From Mortierella sp. BCC40632 (taxonomy: Eukaryota; Mortierellomycota; Mortierellomycetes; Mortierellales; Mortierellaceae): a stretch of 64,000 nucleotides of DNA. Below, in pieces: positions 41,174 to 60,961 of the stretch. The notes beneath the pieces are model-generated. The model ran no database searches. It saw nothing but the letters and a program-made list of their open reading frames with translations, and was not told the origin of the DNA. The position numbers were made by a program, and so were the translations under genes. Every line of letters begins with the position of its first letter. The first letter of the stretch is position 1. The stretch covers positions 125,001-189,000 of the forward strand of contig WAEK01000029.1 of NCBI GenBank assembly GCA_011634665.1, given 5' to 3'.

Positions 41174-42245
41174 AATGCTTACTTCCAAAGGCCCGTTGGA
41201 TGAGCTCGTGCTCTTGCGAATCGACCATATCGGCGTGAATCTGCTCCGAGTTATTGACTCCCTGTCGAATGATGCGTATCAGGACATTCGCAGCAGTGGT
41301 CCTTGACTTGAGTCGTTGTTGCTCCAGTGTGTACTGGCCAAGCTCGGTCTTGAGATCCTGTCCAATGGTGTCGTCGTCCAGCAACGATGCTCCTTTGGAC
41401 GATAGCTTGCTCGAGCGGAGAAACCGTTTTGAGGTGTTGCCAGAGGACCTTTCCCGCGAAGCCTTGGAAGGCTTCCGCTCTTTGTGGTCCTCGTCTGATC
41501 CTCTGTCCTCGTCATTGTCGTCATCGTCATCGTCGTCGTCCTCGTCCTCGTCCTCTTCGTCGTCTCCGTTGTCATCGGATTGGCCCGAGCCTTGTCCTTG
41601 GTCTGGATCCTGGTCATGTTCATGATCCTGGTTAGAGAGTTGTTCTGAAGCGTCGTGGCTCTGGTTCTCTGAAGCGGTGATCCTGGCATCTGACTTGGGT
41701 GATGGTTCCCTAGACTTGCTCTGGGCGGACTGTCTTCCGGACTGTCTTGTGGCGCTGCGTCGTCGAGTGAGTGGTGCCGTGGTCTCTTCCTCATCCGCGC
41801 CCATTGGCGCGTCCTTGGCCGAGGATGCCGAAGGAGACCGGGCACTCGGTGCAGCGGAAGAGGACCTTGAGTAGGAGGATGAAGGGGTTGGCGAGGCATC
41901 CTTTGGCTTTGGGGGTCGGCCGCGGGTCTTTCTTGGCCGGTCAATGTCCAAGCCAAGGTCCTTGCGCGGTCGTCCAGGTCGTCCAGGGACCCCTGTGGGC
42001 GTGGAAACGGAGGATGTTGCTGAGGTGGAATCGCTCTCCCGACGGTGATTTTCCTCGCGTGCCTGTTGTTGCTGCTGGGCTCTTGTCTGGGTTGTGGTGC
42101 CCTGTTTGCCTGGGCTGCTGCTGTTACTAGTCGAGGTGGTTGAGCCAGCAAAGGACATGGATGCAGCTGAGCGAGTCCGAGTGCTCGGCCGGCGAGCTAG
42201 CAATGGAGCGTTGGCTGGGGCCATTGCGGACTGAGCAAGATGCAT
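38117..42245 (-). CDS. Sds3/BRMS1-like domain protein with AT-hooks, probable Rpd3/Sin3 HDAC complex subunit
   Basis: Exons on the minus strand: 42245-41183, 41057-40895, 40794-40587, 40402-38117; phases agree, 1239 aa. The N-terminal half is disordered, with two AT-hook-like motifs (GRPGRPRKD and KTRGRPPKPK) that could bind the DNA minor groove, then a long Asp/Glu run (DNA about 41500-41570). Exons 2-4 (about residues 355-510) match the Sds3-like pattern: INAGIHPDLLAELRAIEKRK, then RRSIIEAQREYTMRM, AACKAANDQYH and RTIIDMVQSRINKIKQEYH, a long coiled-coil helix. In yeast Sds3 and human BRMS1/SUDS3 this region links Sin3 to the Rpd3/HDAC1 deacetylase. The C-terminal 700 residues are Pro, Arg and His rich with no recognised fold. 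Start chosen at 42245; 42224 is an alternative. The first intron is nearly all poly-T on the sense strand. Confidence 0.78.
41084..41171 (-). repeat. Two long poly-T runs (sense) filling an intron
   Basis: On the plus strand A runs occupy about 41084-41117 and 41125-41171, separated by GTAGACC. They sit inside the 124-nt first intron of the Sds3-like gene, so the sense RNA is poly-U. Confidence 0.9.
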
Positions 42246-44479
42246 CAAAGATGGATGAAAGAAGATGAAGCCAAGTCAGTTTTGGGAAGGTCTCCCACGG
42301 GGTTTATAAATGGGTGTGTGCTGAGGATGTGGAGGAGAAGGCCCATAGGAAGGCGGAGGAGGAGGGTGGGAGGGAGGGAGTATGAGAAAGCGGATCAGAC
42401 GTGGTGATGGGCCGATGATGACTAGGGTGAGGATCGTAGGTGAAGAAGGAGAAGGAGAGAAAGAGAGAGAAAGAGAGTAGAGGAAGAGAGCAGAGATGAT
42501 AGGACTGGGCGGTGGGTTACCTGTTTGTAATCCACAATGGGAGATGGATGATTCAGGGAGCAGTCAGCCAATGACAGGGGCAGAACAGAGCAATAAGAGA
42601 GTAAGAGGAGGGGAGAGAGAGAGTAGGAGAGATAGCAAAAGAGAAAAGAAATATAGAATATTATTCCGGGGGGCACGGACCAAAGAGAAAAGAGCGTGTG
42701 CGTGCGAGAGCGAGAGGAAAAAGGGGAGAGGAGATTGGCAGCCCGGACGGGTGTAAAAAGCAGGCGGACAATGAATGACGGCGACGAGGACGATGGGGAT
42801 TAGATTCAGAGAGCGAGAAAGAGAAGAGATAAGAGAGCGAGCGTGTATGTGCGGAGCGAGCGAGCGAGTGCGTGCGTGTGTGAGAGCGCGCGCGCGCGCG
42901 AGCTGGATGCGGAGAGGATCCGGAGAAATAACGAAGAGTGGCAACAACTGGACGAGAGAGAAGGAAAGAAGAGAAAAAGAAAAGAGAGAGAAAAAAAAAA
43001 AATAGAGTGGCGGAACAAGGACAGATAGGTCCAATTAGGAGGATTCGAGTCTGGTGGATGGGCGATGACTTTGACAAAGGGGTGGAGAGAAAGAGAGAGA
43101 GTGTGTGTGTGTGAAAGAGAGAGAAGGAGATGCAGTGAGATGGAGAGAAAGAGAAAGAAGGAAAGAAAGAGATGGAGTGCAAATATAAAATAAAAACAAA
43201 AAAACAAAAAAAAAAAAAAAGGGAGCGACCTGAGGAAGAGCAGCCAGAGGAAATAATACAAACAGAGCGGAGGAAAGAGACCCACGGTGCCCTGGATCCC
43301 CTTTTGCTGTCATCTCGTCTCTTTCTCTCTCTCTCTCTTTACCTGTTTCCTTGTTGCAATGTACCACTTTCGCTGCCACCACTATCCGCCTTTGTTTTTT
43401 TTTTTTTTTTTTACCACCCTAGTCGTTCACTTGTCCATCCGCCTTTTTCTTTCTACCAAAATAATCAGGTCCGTCACCTTGTCCGCGCCGATCCGCGCCG
43501 GTGTCGCCAAGACAAGAAAAGCTCAAATTGTTTCTTGACGAGTCAAAGCGACGCACCAGCCCGTAGACTCTTTTTTTTTTTTTTTTTTTTTTTCTCATCC
43601 TTCCTCCTCGAGGACCACACATCCTCTCCACTCTTTCTCCTTGTAATCTCCTCTCCGTTGGTCTGCACACCGTCCTAAAGGACGACAATGGTGCACGCGT
43701 GCCGGGCAAAAGTGTGGTACACCCTTCTTTTCTTCTAGGGAAAATAAAAGACAGGGATGATCCGCACTACCACCACCAATCTCTATGACGATGACGGCGC
43801 TCTCGAAGGCTCTTTATTTCCTGCATGGTTCAATCGGCAACTCCGCTGTTGCATGAGAGCTGTTCCTGACTGGGGCTGCCGGACCACTGGCCACTTTTTT
43901 TTTTTTTTTTTTTTCCTAGATTGCGAGTGTTCTTGGCTCTTTCATTTTCTCACTTTCTTTTTACTTCCCGGAACCACAAAGTTCTGCTTCGTCAACTAGT
44001 TCTGTTTGCAGGATCCGACGCATGGGTATGGTACTTGCTTTCAATGGCATGAAACACCGAGGCAACAGGGGAGAGGAGAAAGAGGAGAGAAGGGTCGTTT
44101 TTTTTTTTTTTTTTTGCCCAGAAACACGGTAGCAACTATGAAAGTTCTTTCTTTGTGCGGCTCCACAAGGCACTAATTTGCAGAATGACCGCAAGTGCAG
44201 GTGCAAGGGGTGCGGCGCCCGGAGAGAAGGGCAGGAATGAAGTGGCATGTGAGAAAGCATTGGCATGGATGCGGACATCGGGACGGAGACAGGGACCAGG
44301 GTAGGGAATGGGGGCTGGGGAGGCGGGTGAAAAGGCCAGGGATAGAAACCCCTTGTCTTTACTTGGGCATCAGCCATTATCTTGTTTATTTTTATTTTCC
44401 AGCTCTCAATTGTTCTGGTGCTGCCAAGAAGGAAGATATCAGTAGGAGAAAGAAAGAGGCAAAGAAAGAGAGAGAGAAA

Positions 44480-44517
<38 letters not shown>

Positions 44518-44858
44518 AAGAATGGAAGAGAGGTCACAGCACGAGATGATTGGCAAAACGGGAGTGGCTGCGGGAGAGTCGACGCGCGCGCAGCGGCGAA
44601 AATTATAAGAGAGAGACCGAGAGGAGACACAGGGAGAGAGAGAGAGAGAGAGTAAGAGAGAGAGAGTAAGAGAGAACAGAGCGCTGTGTGAGGACAGAGC
44701 GAAAAGAGAGAAGGGAAGGAAGGGCGAGCACGAGGCAGGCGAGGCGTCGGTGACCGCAGCTGCCCACAGCCACAGCACCCACGCCACGCCACGCCACGAC
44801 CCGCGAGTGGCCATCCATCTGGCGGAAGGGCGAAGGATAGACAAAAATTGTTCGCATT

Positions 44859-44907
<49 letters not shown>

Positions 44908-46178
44908 GCACAGAGGAGAGGAGATTGGAGGAGGGTTGGATGGGAGCATCCGAGAGTGTGTGTGAGAGTGAGAGAGTAAGCATCGAGTCAACCATAGACT
45001 GAATAGAACCAAAGGAGGGTACGTAGGCAAAGTTGCCGTCCCCCGCTGCCCGGGCCGCCCAGGGCGGGAGCACGCACTATCACTCATGGCTCCGCTCCGC
45101 TCGCTCCCTTTCGTTTTTCCCTAGCCGCGCACCGCCTGGCGGACCGGGCTGGGCAGAGCAGAGCAGAGCAAGGGGGAGGAGAGAGAAAGAGCCGCCTACA
45201 TACATCCATTGGAGGAAGAGAAAGAGAAAGAAGAAGAGGAGGAGGAGAGTGGGATTTTTTTTTCCAATCTTCATCGACTTTTTCTCTTGATTCTCTTTTG
45301 TTCATCTTTCTTTCTCTCTTTCTTTCTTTCTTTCATCATCTACTACATTTCTCTTCTCTTGCGTTCTTGTCAATCGCCAGTTTCCAATCCCATCTCTATC
45401 CAGCGGTCCAAAAGCTCTTTTGTCCTCTGCCGCAGCCCCATCTCATCATCGCCTCCTCTCACTCCAACTCTTTTTTTTTTTTTTTTTTTTTTTCTCTCTC
45501 TCTCTCTCTCTGTCTCTCTTTCTCTTTCTCTCGCCCCGGCCGAGCCCGTCCCCACCCCGCCCCGTCCCCGTTACTGCCTCGACGCCGCCTGTCCGCCTGG
45601 CTCTCATCACTTTTCTCTTTTCTTTTCCTTCTTTCTTTTTCTTTTTCCTTTTCCCATTCATTTGTTCATTCACATCCTCCATCTCATCCTATTGACATCT
45701 CTTCTCTCCTCCTCCTCTTCTTTTTTTTTTTTCTTTTCTTTGAAAATCTCAAAATCATCTCATCAAATCATCCATCCATCCATCACTTCAGTCTCATCCC
45801 ATCCCATCCCATCCCATTCTCTCACCCACCCACTCTACACTCATCGACTACTCTCCTAGTCCAGCAACCCCCGACCTCCATCCCTTCCCAAAGGCGTTCC
45901 CTCGCCCAAGCCCCGGATGCTCCGTCGACCTGCGCGATTCGCCTACTGAATCCGTCTTCGCCTCCCCTGCCGCGCCCTCGCCCCCAGATCCGGCAGAACA
46001 CTCTCCCGATCCACGACGGTCTTGATTCCCCACTAGTCCATTCTTCTCTTTCTCTTTTTCTTTTTCTCTTGCTCTCTTTCTTTCTCTCGCTCTCTCGTTT
46101 TCTTTTCTTTTCTTTTCTTTTTCTTTCTTTCTCTTTTCTTTCTTTCTTCTTCGTCTTCTTCGACTTGTTTCTTTATCC
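42246..46178. other. Divergent intergenic region of 3.9 kb
   Basis: Lies between the start codons of the minus-strand Sds3-like gene and the plus-strand IPT-ankyrin gene. Its left part (42420-43200) is GA-rich on the plus strand (CT on the sense strand of the left gene). Its right part (45460-46170) is CT-rich on the plus strand (sense of the right gene). It contains poly-T at 43570-43592 and 44098-44115, GA blocks at 44466-44520 and 44630-44670, and (CA)n at 44863-44904. One short ATG frame at 43757-43999 (MIRTTTTNLYDDDGALEGSL) runs into poly-T; no support for it as a gene. Confidence 0.65.
44863..44904 (+). repeat. (CA)n microsatellite
   Basis: About 21 perfect CA units. Confidence 0.95.
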
Positions 46179-55085
<8,907 letters not shown>

Positions 55086-55842
55086 TTAGAACCAGAGCAA
55101 CTCGCTGTAGCGGGGGATGGGGTAGTACTTGTCCGCAGTCAAGGCCTCAAGTCTGTCAGCAGCCGAACGAGCAGCACGCATAGCAGGCAAGATGTAATCC
55201 GAAGCAGCGTTGGCCTCAGCAACAGGGTCGTCACCGATGGTGTGCAACTTGGCAATGGCAGCATCCAATCCATCGATAGTGACCTGGAGCTCCTTGACCA
55301 AGGGCGTAAGAGCCTTGAGAGTAGCCAATTCGGGAGACTCACCCTCACCCTCAATACCCTTGAGCAACGAAGCGCTCTGGGCAAGGAATCCACGGTATTC
55401 AAAGGTGGCAGGGAGAATCTGCTGAGCGAGCAAGGTGCGCATGGTGTTGGCCTCGACCAAGAGATCCTTGGCATAACGCTCGTTCATAATCAAGAAACGC
55501 GAGGTCAACTCGGACTGCGAGAAGATGTGGAGCTTGGTCATCATGTTGGCATGAGCAGGGTCCAAGAGCTGAGCAAAGGCCTCAGGGCACGACTTGATGT
55601 TGGGCAAGCCACGCTTCTCAGCCTCCTTCAACCAAGCATCAGAGTAACCATCACCCTCAAAGCGGACAGCCTTGGTCGAAGCAATGAACTTCTTGATGAC
55701 AGCAAGCTTGTCAGCATCAGTGGCAAAAGGCTTCTCGCCCATCTGAGCGCGCAAAGCAGCGCTGACATCCCTCAAGGCAGAGGCAACAGCAGCGTTGAGA
55801 ACAGTGACAGGGAAAGCAGGCGACTGCTTGGAGCCGACAGCA

Positions 55843-55874
<32 letters not shown>

Positions 55875-57470
55875 AGGAGAAGTACGGTTGCGGTCAGTCA
55901 AGTCACGCGAGATGCTGGGGAGCGAGGCGACCTTAACATCCAAGGCAGTACCACCAAGCTTGATGGTCTGGATCTCGGGCATGGAGAAGTTCTTGATAGG
56001 GCGCGACTCCTCAACGGCATCCAAGACCTCGGTCAAGTGCTCACCCAAAAAGACGGAGACGACCGAAGGAGGAGCCTCGTGGGCACCGAGACGGTGCTCG
56101 TTCGAGGCCGAGGCAATAGAGGTGCGGAGGAGACCACCGTGGTGCTGAACAGCGTGGAGGACAGCAACAAGGATGAGCAAGAAGCGGTAGTTGGTCTCGG
56201 GCTTGACGGTAGGGTCGAGCAAGTTGTCACCGCTGTCGGTCGACATGGACCAGTTGCAGTGCTTGCCCGAGCCGTTGACACCCTTGAAGGGCTTCTCGTG
56301 GTAAAGGACCTTGAGCTTGTTCTTGTGGGCAACCTTGGAAAGGACGTCCATGGTCAACAAGTTGTGGTCAATGGCAAGCGAAGCCTCCTCAAAGATAGGG
56401 GCCAACTCGAACTGCTGGGGAGCGACCTCGTTGTGGCGGGTCTTGACAGGAACTCCGAGACGGAAGAGCTCGAGCTCAGCCTCAGCCATGGTGGCAAGAA
56501 CCTTGGAAGGAATGCGACCAAAGTAGTGGTCATCCATCTGCTGGTGCTTAGGGGGCAAGTTGCCGACAAGGGTGCGACCGGTGGTCTTGAGATCAGGGCG
56601 CTGGGCATAGAGCGAGCGATCAACAAGGAAGTACTCCTGCTCTGTGCCGAGGGTGGTGAAGACGTGGCTGGTGCGGGGAAGGGCGCCAACAGGGACGTGC
56701 TCAATCAAGGAGAGAAGCTCGCAGCAGGCCTTGGAGAGCTGCTCGGTCGAACGGAGGAGGACAGTCTTCTCGTCAAGGGCATCACCATTATAAGAGATGA
56801 AGACCGAAGGGATGTAAAGGACGGAAGTGCCGTGGGGGCCCTCCTGAATGAACATGGGCGAGGTGGTGTCCCAGACGGTGTAGCCACGGGCCTCAAAAGT
56901 GGTGCGCATACCACCCGAGGGGAACGAGGACGCATCGGGCTCGGCCTGCAGGAGCTGAGATCCAGAGAAGGCGTCGATGGCAGTGACCTGAGATGCACAA
57001 AGAGAGAAAGAAAGGAGCGCCCAATGTTAGTGTCGTCAGTTGGCTGCAGGTACATGACCCAAAAGGAGGCCTAGAGGCCGTGCGAATTCCTGGGCCATGC
57101 CATATTCTGGAATGGGTCAAACACATGGTTGGTGGGGGAGGAAGAAGAGGGGAAGCACCGCACAGTCGATCCACCGTTGTGCCTGTTCTCTCTGTTGGTT
57201 CCTGTTGAAGACTGTGTGTGTGCGTGTTTGGTACTTTTTTTCTCCTCCACATCATGTTTGTCCAAGTGTCCGTGGGTTGTCCTGTGTTGGTCGATACCCA
57301 AGCGAGTCAAAAAGTAGTGGTGGTAGTGGTGGTAGTGGTGGCGTATGTGCACCCTGTACAGACGAGCTTAATGATTGATAAGGGAGAGGGCCGATAAGAG
57401 AGGCACGCCCTTGAATCATATCGATTCACCAGCCTCGATCCCGTATGGTAGCGGGGTCTAGGTCCTTCTT

Positions 57471-57528
<58 letters not shown>

Positions 57529-58129
57529 CCTTTTTTCTCTCTTTTCCCCTCTCTCCTATTGTTCCATCTCTTTCCCACCCCGTACCGCCTGGGGCGCCGC
57601 CAGAGATCCCGCGAAAGTGCGATCGAATCGGAAAGATTTGACTCTCTTCCCCTCTCTGTCCTCTCTCTCATGTTGTCCTTGCCATTCGTTCCTTTCTTTC
57701 TTTCTTCTTTTTTTCGTCCGATGCAAAGTCCAAAAGTGATGGGAGAGGTCTTACCTGCTCACCGGCGGCGGTAAAGGTTGACTTTAAGGAAAGGAAAGCA
57801 TCATGCTTCTCGGCAGTGGTACCAGTCTGGGGCTGGAACCAGTGTGTAAAGTGGGTGGCGCCACGGTCCATGGCCCAAATGCGGACGGCATGGGCAACGG
57901 CATCGGCGGTGGCACGGTCAAGGGCCTGACGACCGCGCATCTGCTTGAGGAAGTTGGCAAAGGCGGGCTTGGGGAGAGCGTTGGCCATCTTCTTGAGGTC
58001 AAAGACGTTCTCGCCAAAGAACTCGGAGGTGTAGACGGACTTGCCATCCTTCTTGGGGTAGGAGATCGACCGGGTAGGACGGCTGACGATATCTCTGAGA
58101 GTATCGACGCGGGCACTGTTCAAAGCCAT
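55086..58129 (-). CDS. Type III glutamine synthetase (GSIII)
   Basis: Catalyses ATP-dependent glutamine formation from glutamate and ammonia, the entry step of nitrogen assimilation. Two exons on the minus strand, 58129-57755 and 56987-55086, in phase 0, give 758 aa, within or slightly above the GSIII range (about 700-750) and about twice the size of the usual eukaryotic GSII. Key motifs: TEQEYF (about 240-245), RHNEVAPQQFE (about 309-319), the ATP-site NGSGKHCNWS (about 363-372), then SIASASNEHRLGAHEAPP and RNRTSPFAFTGNKFEFR, both highly characteristic of GSIII. The N-terminal block (TSEFFGENVFDL, GATHFTHWFQPQTG) is also GSIII-specific. All expected motifs are intact. The intron of 767 nt holds a microsatellite. 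The protein has no obvious targeting signal, so it is probably cytosolic. Codon choice looks like that of a well-expressed host gene rather than a recent bacterial arrival. Confidence 0.95.
57474..57510 (+). repeat. (CT)n microsatellite in the GSIII intron
   Basis: About 18 CT units on the plus strand, GA on the sense strand of the gene, inside the single intron (57754-56988). Confidence 0.9.
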
Positions 58130-58468
58130 GGTTGTGAGTTAGTGGCGAGAGGAGGAGAAGGGTAAGGAAGAAGAAGAAGAAGAGAGAAAGAGGAGAAAAA
58201 AAAAAAAAGTGAAGAAGTGAAGTGGGACGGGTGAGTGGGTGGCTGAGGCGAAGGGAGGAAGAAGGGGCAAATGTACAAAGAGAGTAGCAAAGGGAGGGGA
58301 GGAGGAGGAATGACAATCTGGGGAAGAGACAAGACGGAGATGAGAGAAAAGAAAAGAGACCAGGATGGCAGAAGACGGAGATCTCTTTATACCTGTCGGA
58401 CTGAACAAGCGCCGCTGGTTTTTTTTTTCTATTTTTCTCTTTTTCTTTTGTTGTTCTGGTCCTTTCTC

Positions 58469-58502
<34 letters not shown>

Positions 58503-60961
58503 TTTCTCTTGCTCTGCTCTTGCTCTCCCGTTGACTCGACCTGACTGGACTACGTTTGGCTGGTTGGCTCGCTTGGCTGTTTGTCTGGCCATTTCCCTGT
58601 GAACGACCCCAGGCGGGCCCTTCTAGCCCGTGCGATGCGATTTGTCCGCCTGTCCACCTGATGATAACCCGTCTTCCTTTCTTTACTCTCGCTCCCCTGA
58701 TAGAATAGCTTATCCGCATTCAGTCCGCCCGTCCTCCGGGGAAGCCAGGGACGAACCTTTGCTTTCCGTATCGCACGCTCCCCTCCTGGCTCTCTCTCTC
58801 TCTCTCTCACACGCACACACACACCTAGTCCTACTCTCGCGTTTTAATCTTCCTTCACCCATAAGATGACCCCTCATTTCATTCTGTGCTTCTCCTCTCC
58901 ACGTCCACCCACAGACCTGGTTGGACCTCCCGCGTGGTTCACGCCTAACCCACAGTCGCGTTCCGTAGTCTCCCTTTAGGGCTTTCGGACACCCTCTTCT
59001 CCTTGACCACTCTCTTTTGTTTCCTACTCTACCCTGGCAGATATACTTTGACTAGTAGAGGAAAGAGTCGTAAGCAAAGTCTTCACTGCCCACTCCACCT
59101 GGAATAGCCAGTAGAGACAAGGTAGCGCGTCTGGTTCTTTCATCAGCACCACTTTCCCTCCCATTCCCCCACGATTTTGATATTCCCAACAAGGAGGCGA
59201 TCGCGTTGACCGTGATAGAGTGCCGCGCTCGCAATAAAATTGCACTTCAATCAGCATGGCAGGGATCGATCGAATCTCTCATTTTAACCCCTCTTCCCGT
59301 TTCCCGCTCCCGTAGCACGTATTAAATGTTTTCCACAGATGGAAAGTGGTTCATCTTTGAACGCGGCTTCAACATCACAAGATAGATTGTGCCAAAGAGA
59401 TAGAGAGAGAGAGAGAGAAGAAAAAAAAATAAAAGAGAGAGTTATAGGAAACGTAGACATTCTCCCAGGAACAAAGCCGTGTCTCTCCTCAGCCTCTGAT
59501 CGAACTCTGAAGACAAGATCACCAGTCACTACTTTGGAGGAAAGAGTCTGCCTCGTCCTGGAAAACGATTAGTCACTTAACTTTGGAGAGTGGGAGAAAG
59601 TGAAAGTGAAAGTGAAAGTGAAAGTGTGTGTGTATGAGAGTGAGTGAATGAAATGGAATAACCAACTTCTGCACGATAAAAAAGATTCTTCACATGCACC
59701 TCGCACTTCTTGTCTGTGCTTAGCTTGAAAAGAAAGAGGTGATGGGGCCCCTCCTCCTCTCCCTCCTTCCTCCTCCTCCCCTCGGTTGGCCCGGGGCAGT
59801 GACAACACATTACCACTAGTCCCACATTGGTAACCAGTACTTTTGATCGAGTAAGCCCTGAATCCCGAGCACTCTCCACCCTCCTTCTCTCTTCTCTCTT
59901 TGGCTACGATCTTGCCCCACAAAGTGAAGAGTGATCCTGATAGCAGGATCACCAGTGACTAGATAGAATAGAAATAGGTAGGAGTGGGAGAGAGCGAGAA
60001 AGGGGAGAGAGAGAGAGAGCAAGAATGGGCAAGAGTTTCCGGTACTCCGAGCATCCACTTGGCTCGGGCACAAGATACCGAGACGAGGAGGAGAGGTCAT
60101 GATAAGAGTGGAGAGAGCATTGAAATCCCAAACGAGATGATATCGAACAAAGTGAGTTTATCGATAGACTACTGCTATTTTGGCTCCATTAAGGCGATGC
60201 CTGGGACTGACTATCTACAACAAAGAGGTTTCGTTTGCCTGCATGGGTTGATAGGGCAATTACGAAAGGCTGTTTGCCCAAATTCTATTGACGCCCTCTT
60301 TCTCTCCCCCACTCTCTTGCCCTTTGGCCCTGAAGGCTGTGACTCTTACAAATGGGGGGGGGGGTAGAATGTCCGGGAGCAGCAACTTCCATCGGCCACT
60401 TTCGCGAAGGCCCTTTCAGGGTCAAGTGGATCGTGGGGAGAGGGACAGCAGAATGGAGGGAAAAGGCAACGATCCGAGTCCCTTTTTTTTTTTAGTTCCC
60501 CCTGGATTGCTGGATTGGTGAAGAGTGTCTGTGTAAGCTTGACAAGGGCATTACCTTTTGGACTCGTCTCGTCTCGTCGTTTGATCGAGTATTAGGAGGA
60601 TATCGGAACGCAGTCGCTCTTCCATCTCCATTGTTCGAATTTGTCCGAGATCGTGGTTTTTTTAAGGTTCTCTCTCTCTCTTCTCTTTTCTGTCTCTTTC
60701 TCTTCACAGACGCACACGACTGTTGCCGCGCCCAGGGGAAAAAGAAACTCAAGCTTCAAATGGGGAGCACATGACAGTCCTCGGAGGAAGCGAGTCCCAT
60801 GTGTCCTCATTATGACGAATATTTACGGGCAAAGACCGATAAAGAAACAATAGGAAAAAAAAAAAGTCAACTATGCCACGTTTATTTGACTCGGATAAGA
60901 CCAAGGGAAGAAGAGGAGAAGAAGAATAGAGAAAACCATCCATAACCATACCCCCTTCCAT
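58130..60961. other. Gene-free region between GSIII and NIC96
   Basis: No coding sequence supported on either strand. It contains (CT)n at 58471-58499, GA and (GTGAAA)n-like repeats (about 59595-59630) and a G9 run at 60354-60363. The left part should hold the GSIII promoter, the right part the 3' UTR of NIC96. Confidence 0.6.
58385..58392 (-). promoter_or_regulatory. TATA-like element of the GSIII gene
   Basis: Minus-strand GTATAAAG about 255 nt upstream of the start codon at 58129, in a purine-rich leader on that strand. Confidence 0.4.

Noticed and set aside
43757..43999. ATG frame beginning MIRTTTTNLYDDD
   Set aside because: It runs into a poly-T tract giving poly-Phe; no splice donor, no family, and it sits inside a promoter-like region.
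55242..57074. 610-aa plus-strand frame
   Set aside because: Antisense shadow of the GSIII gene. The minus strand carries all the family motifs.
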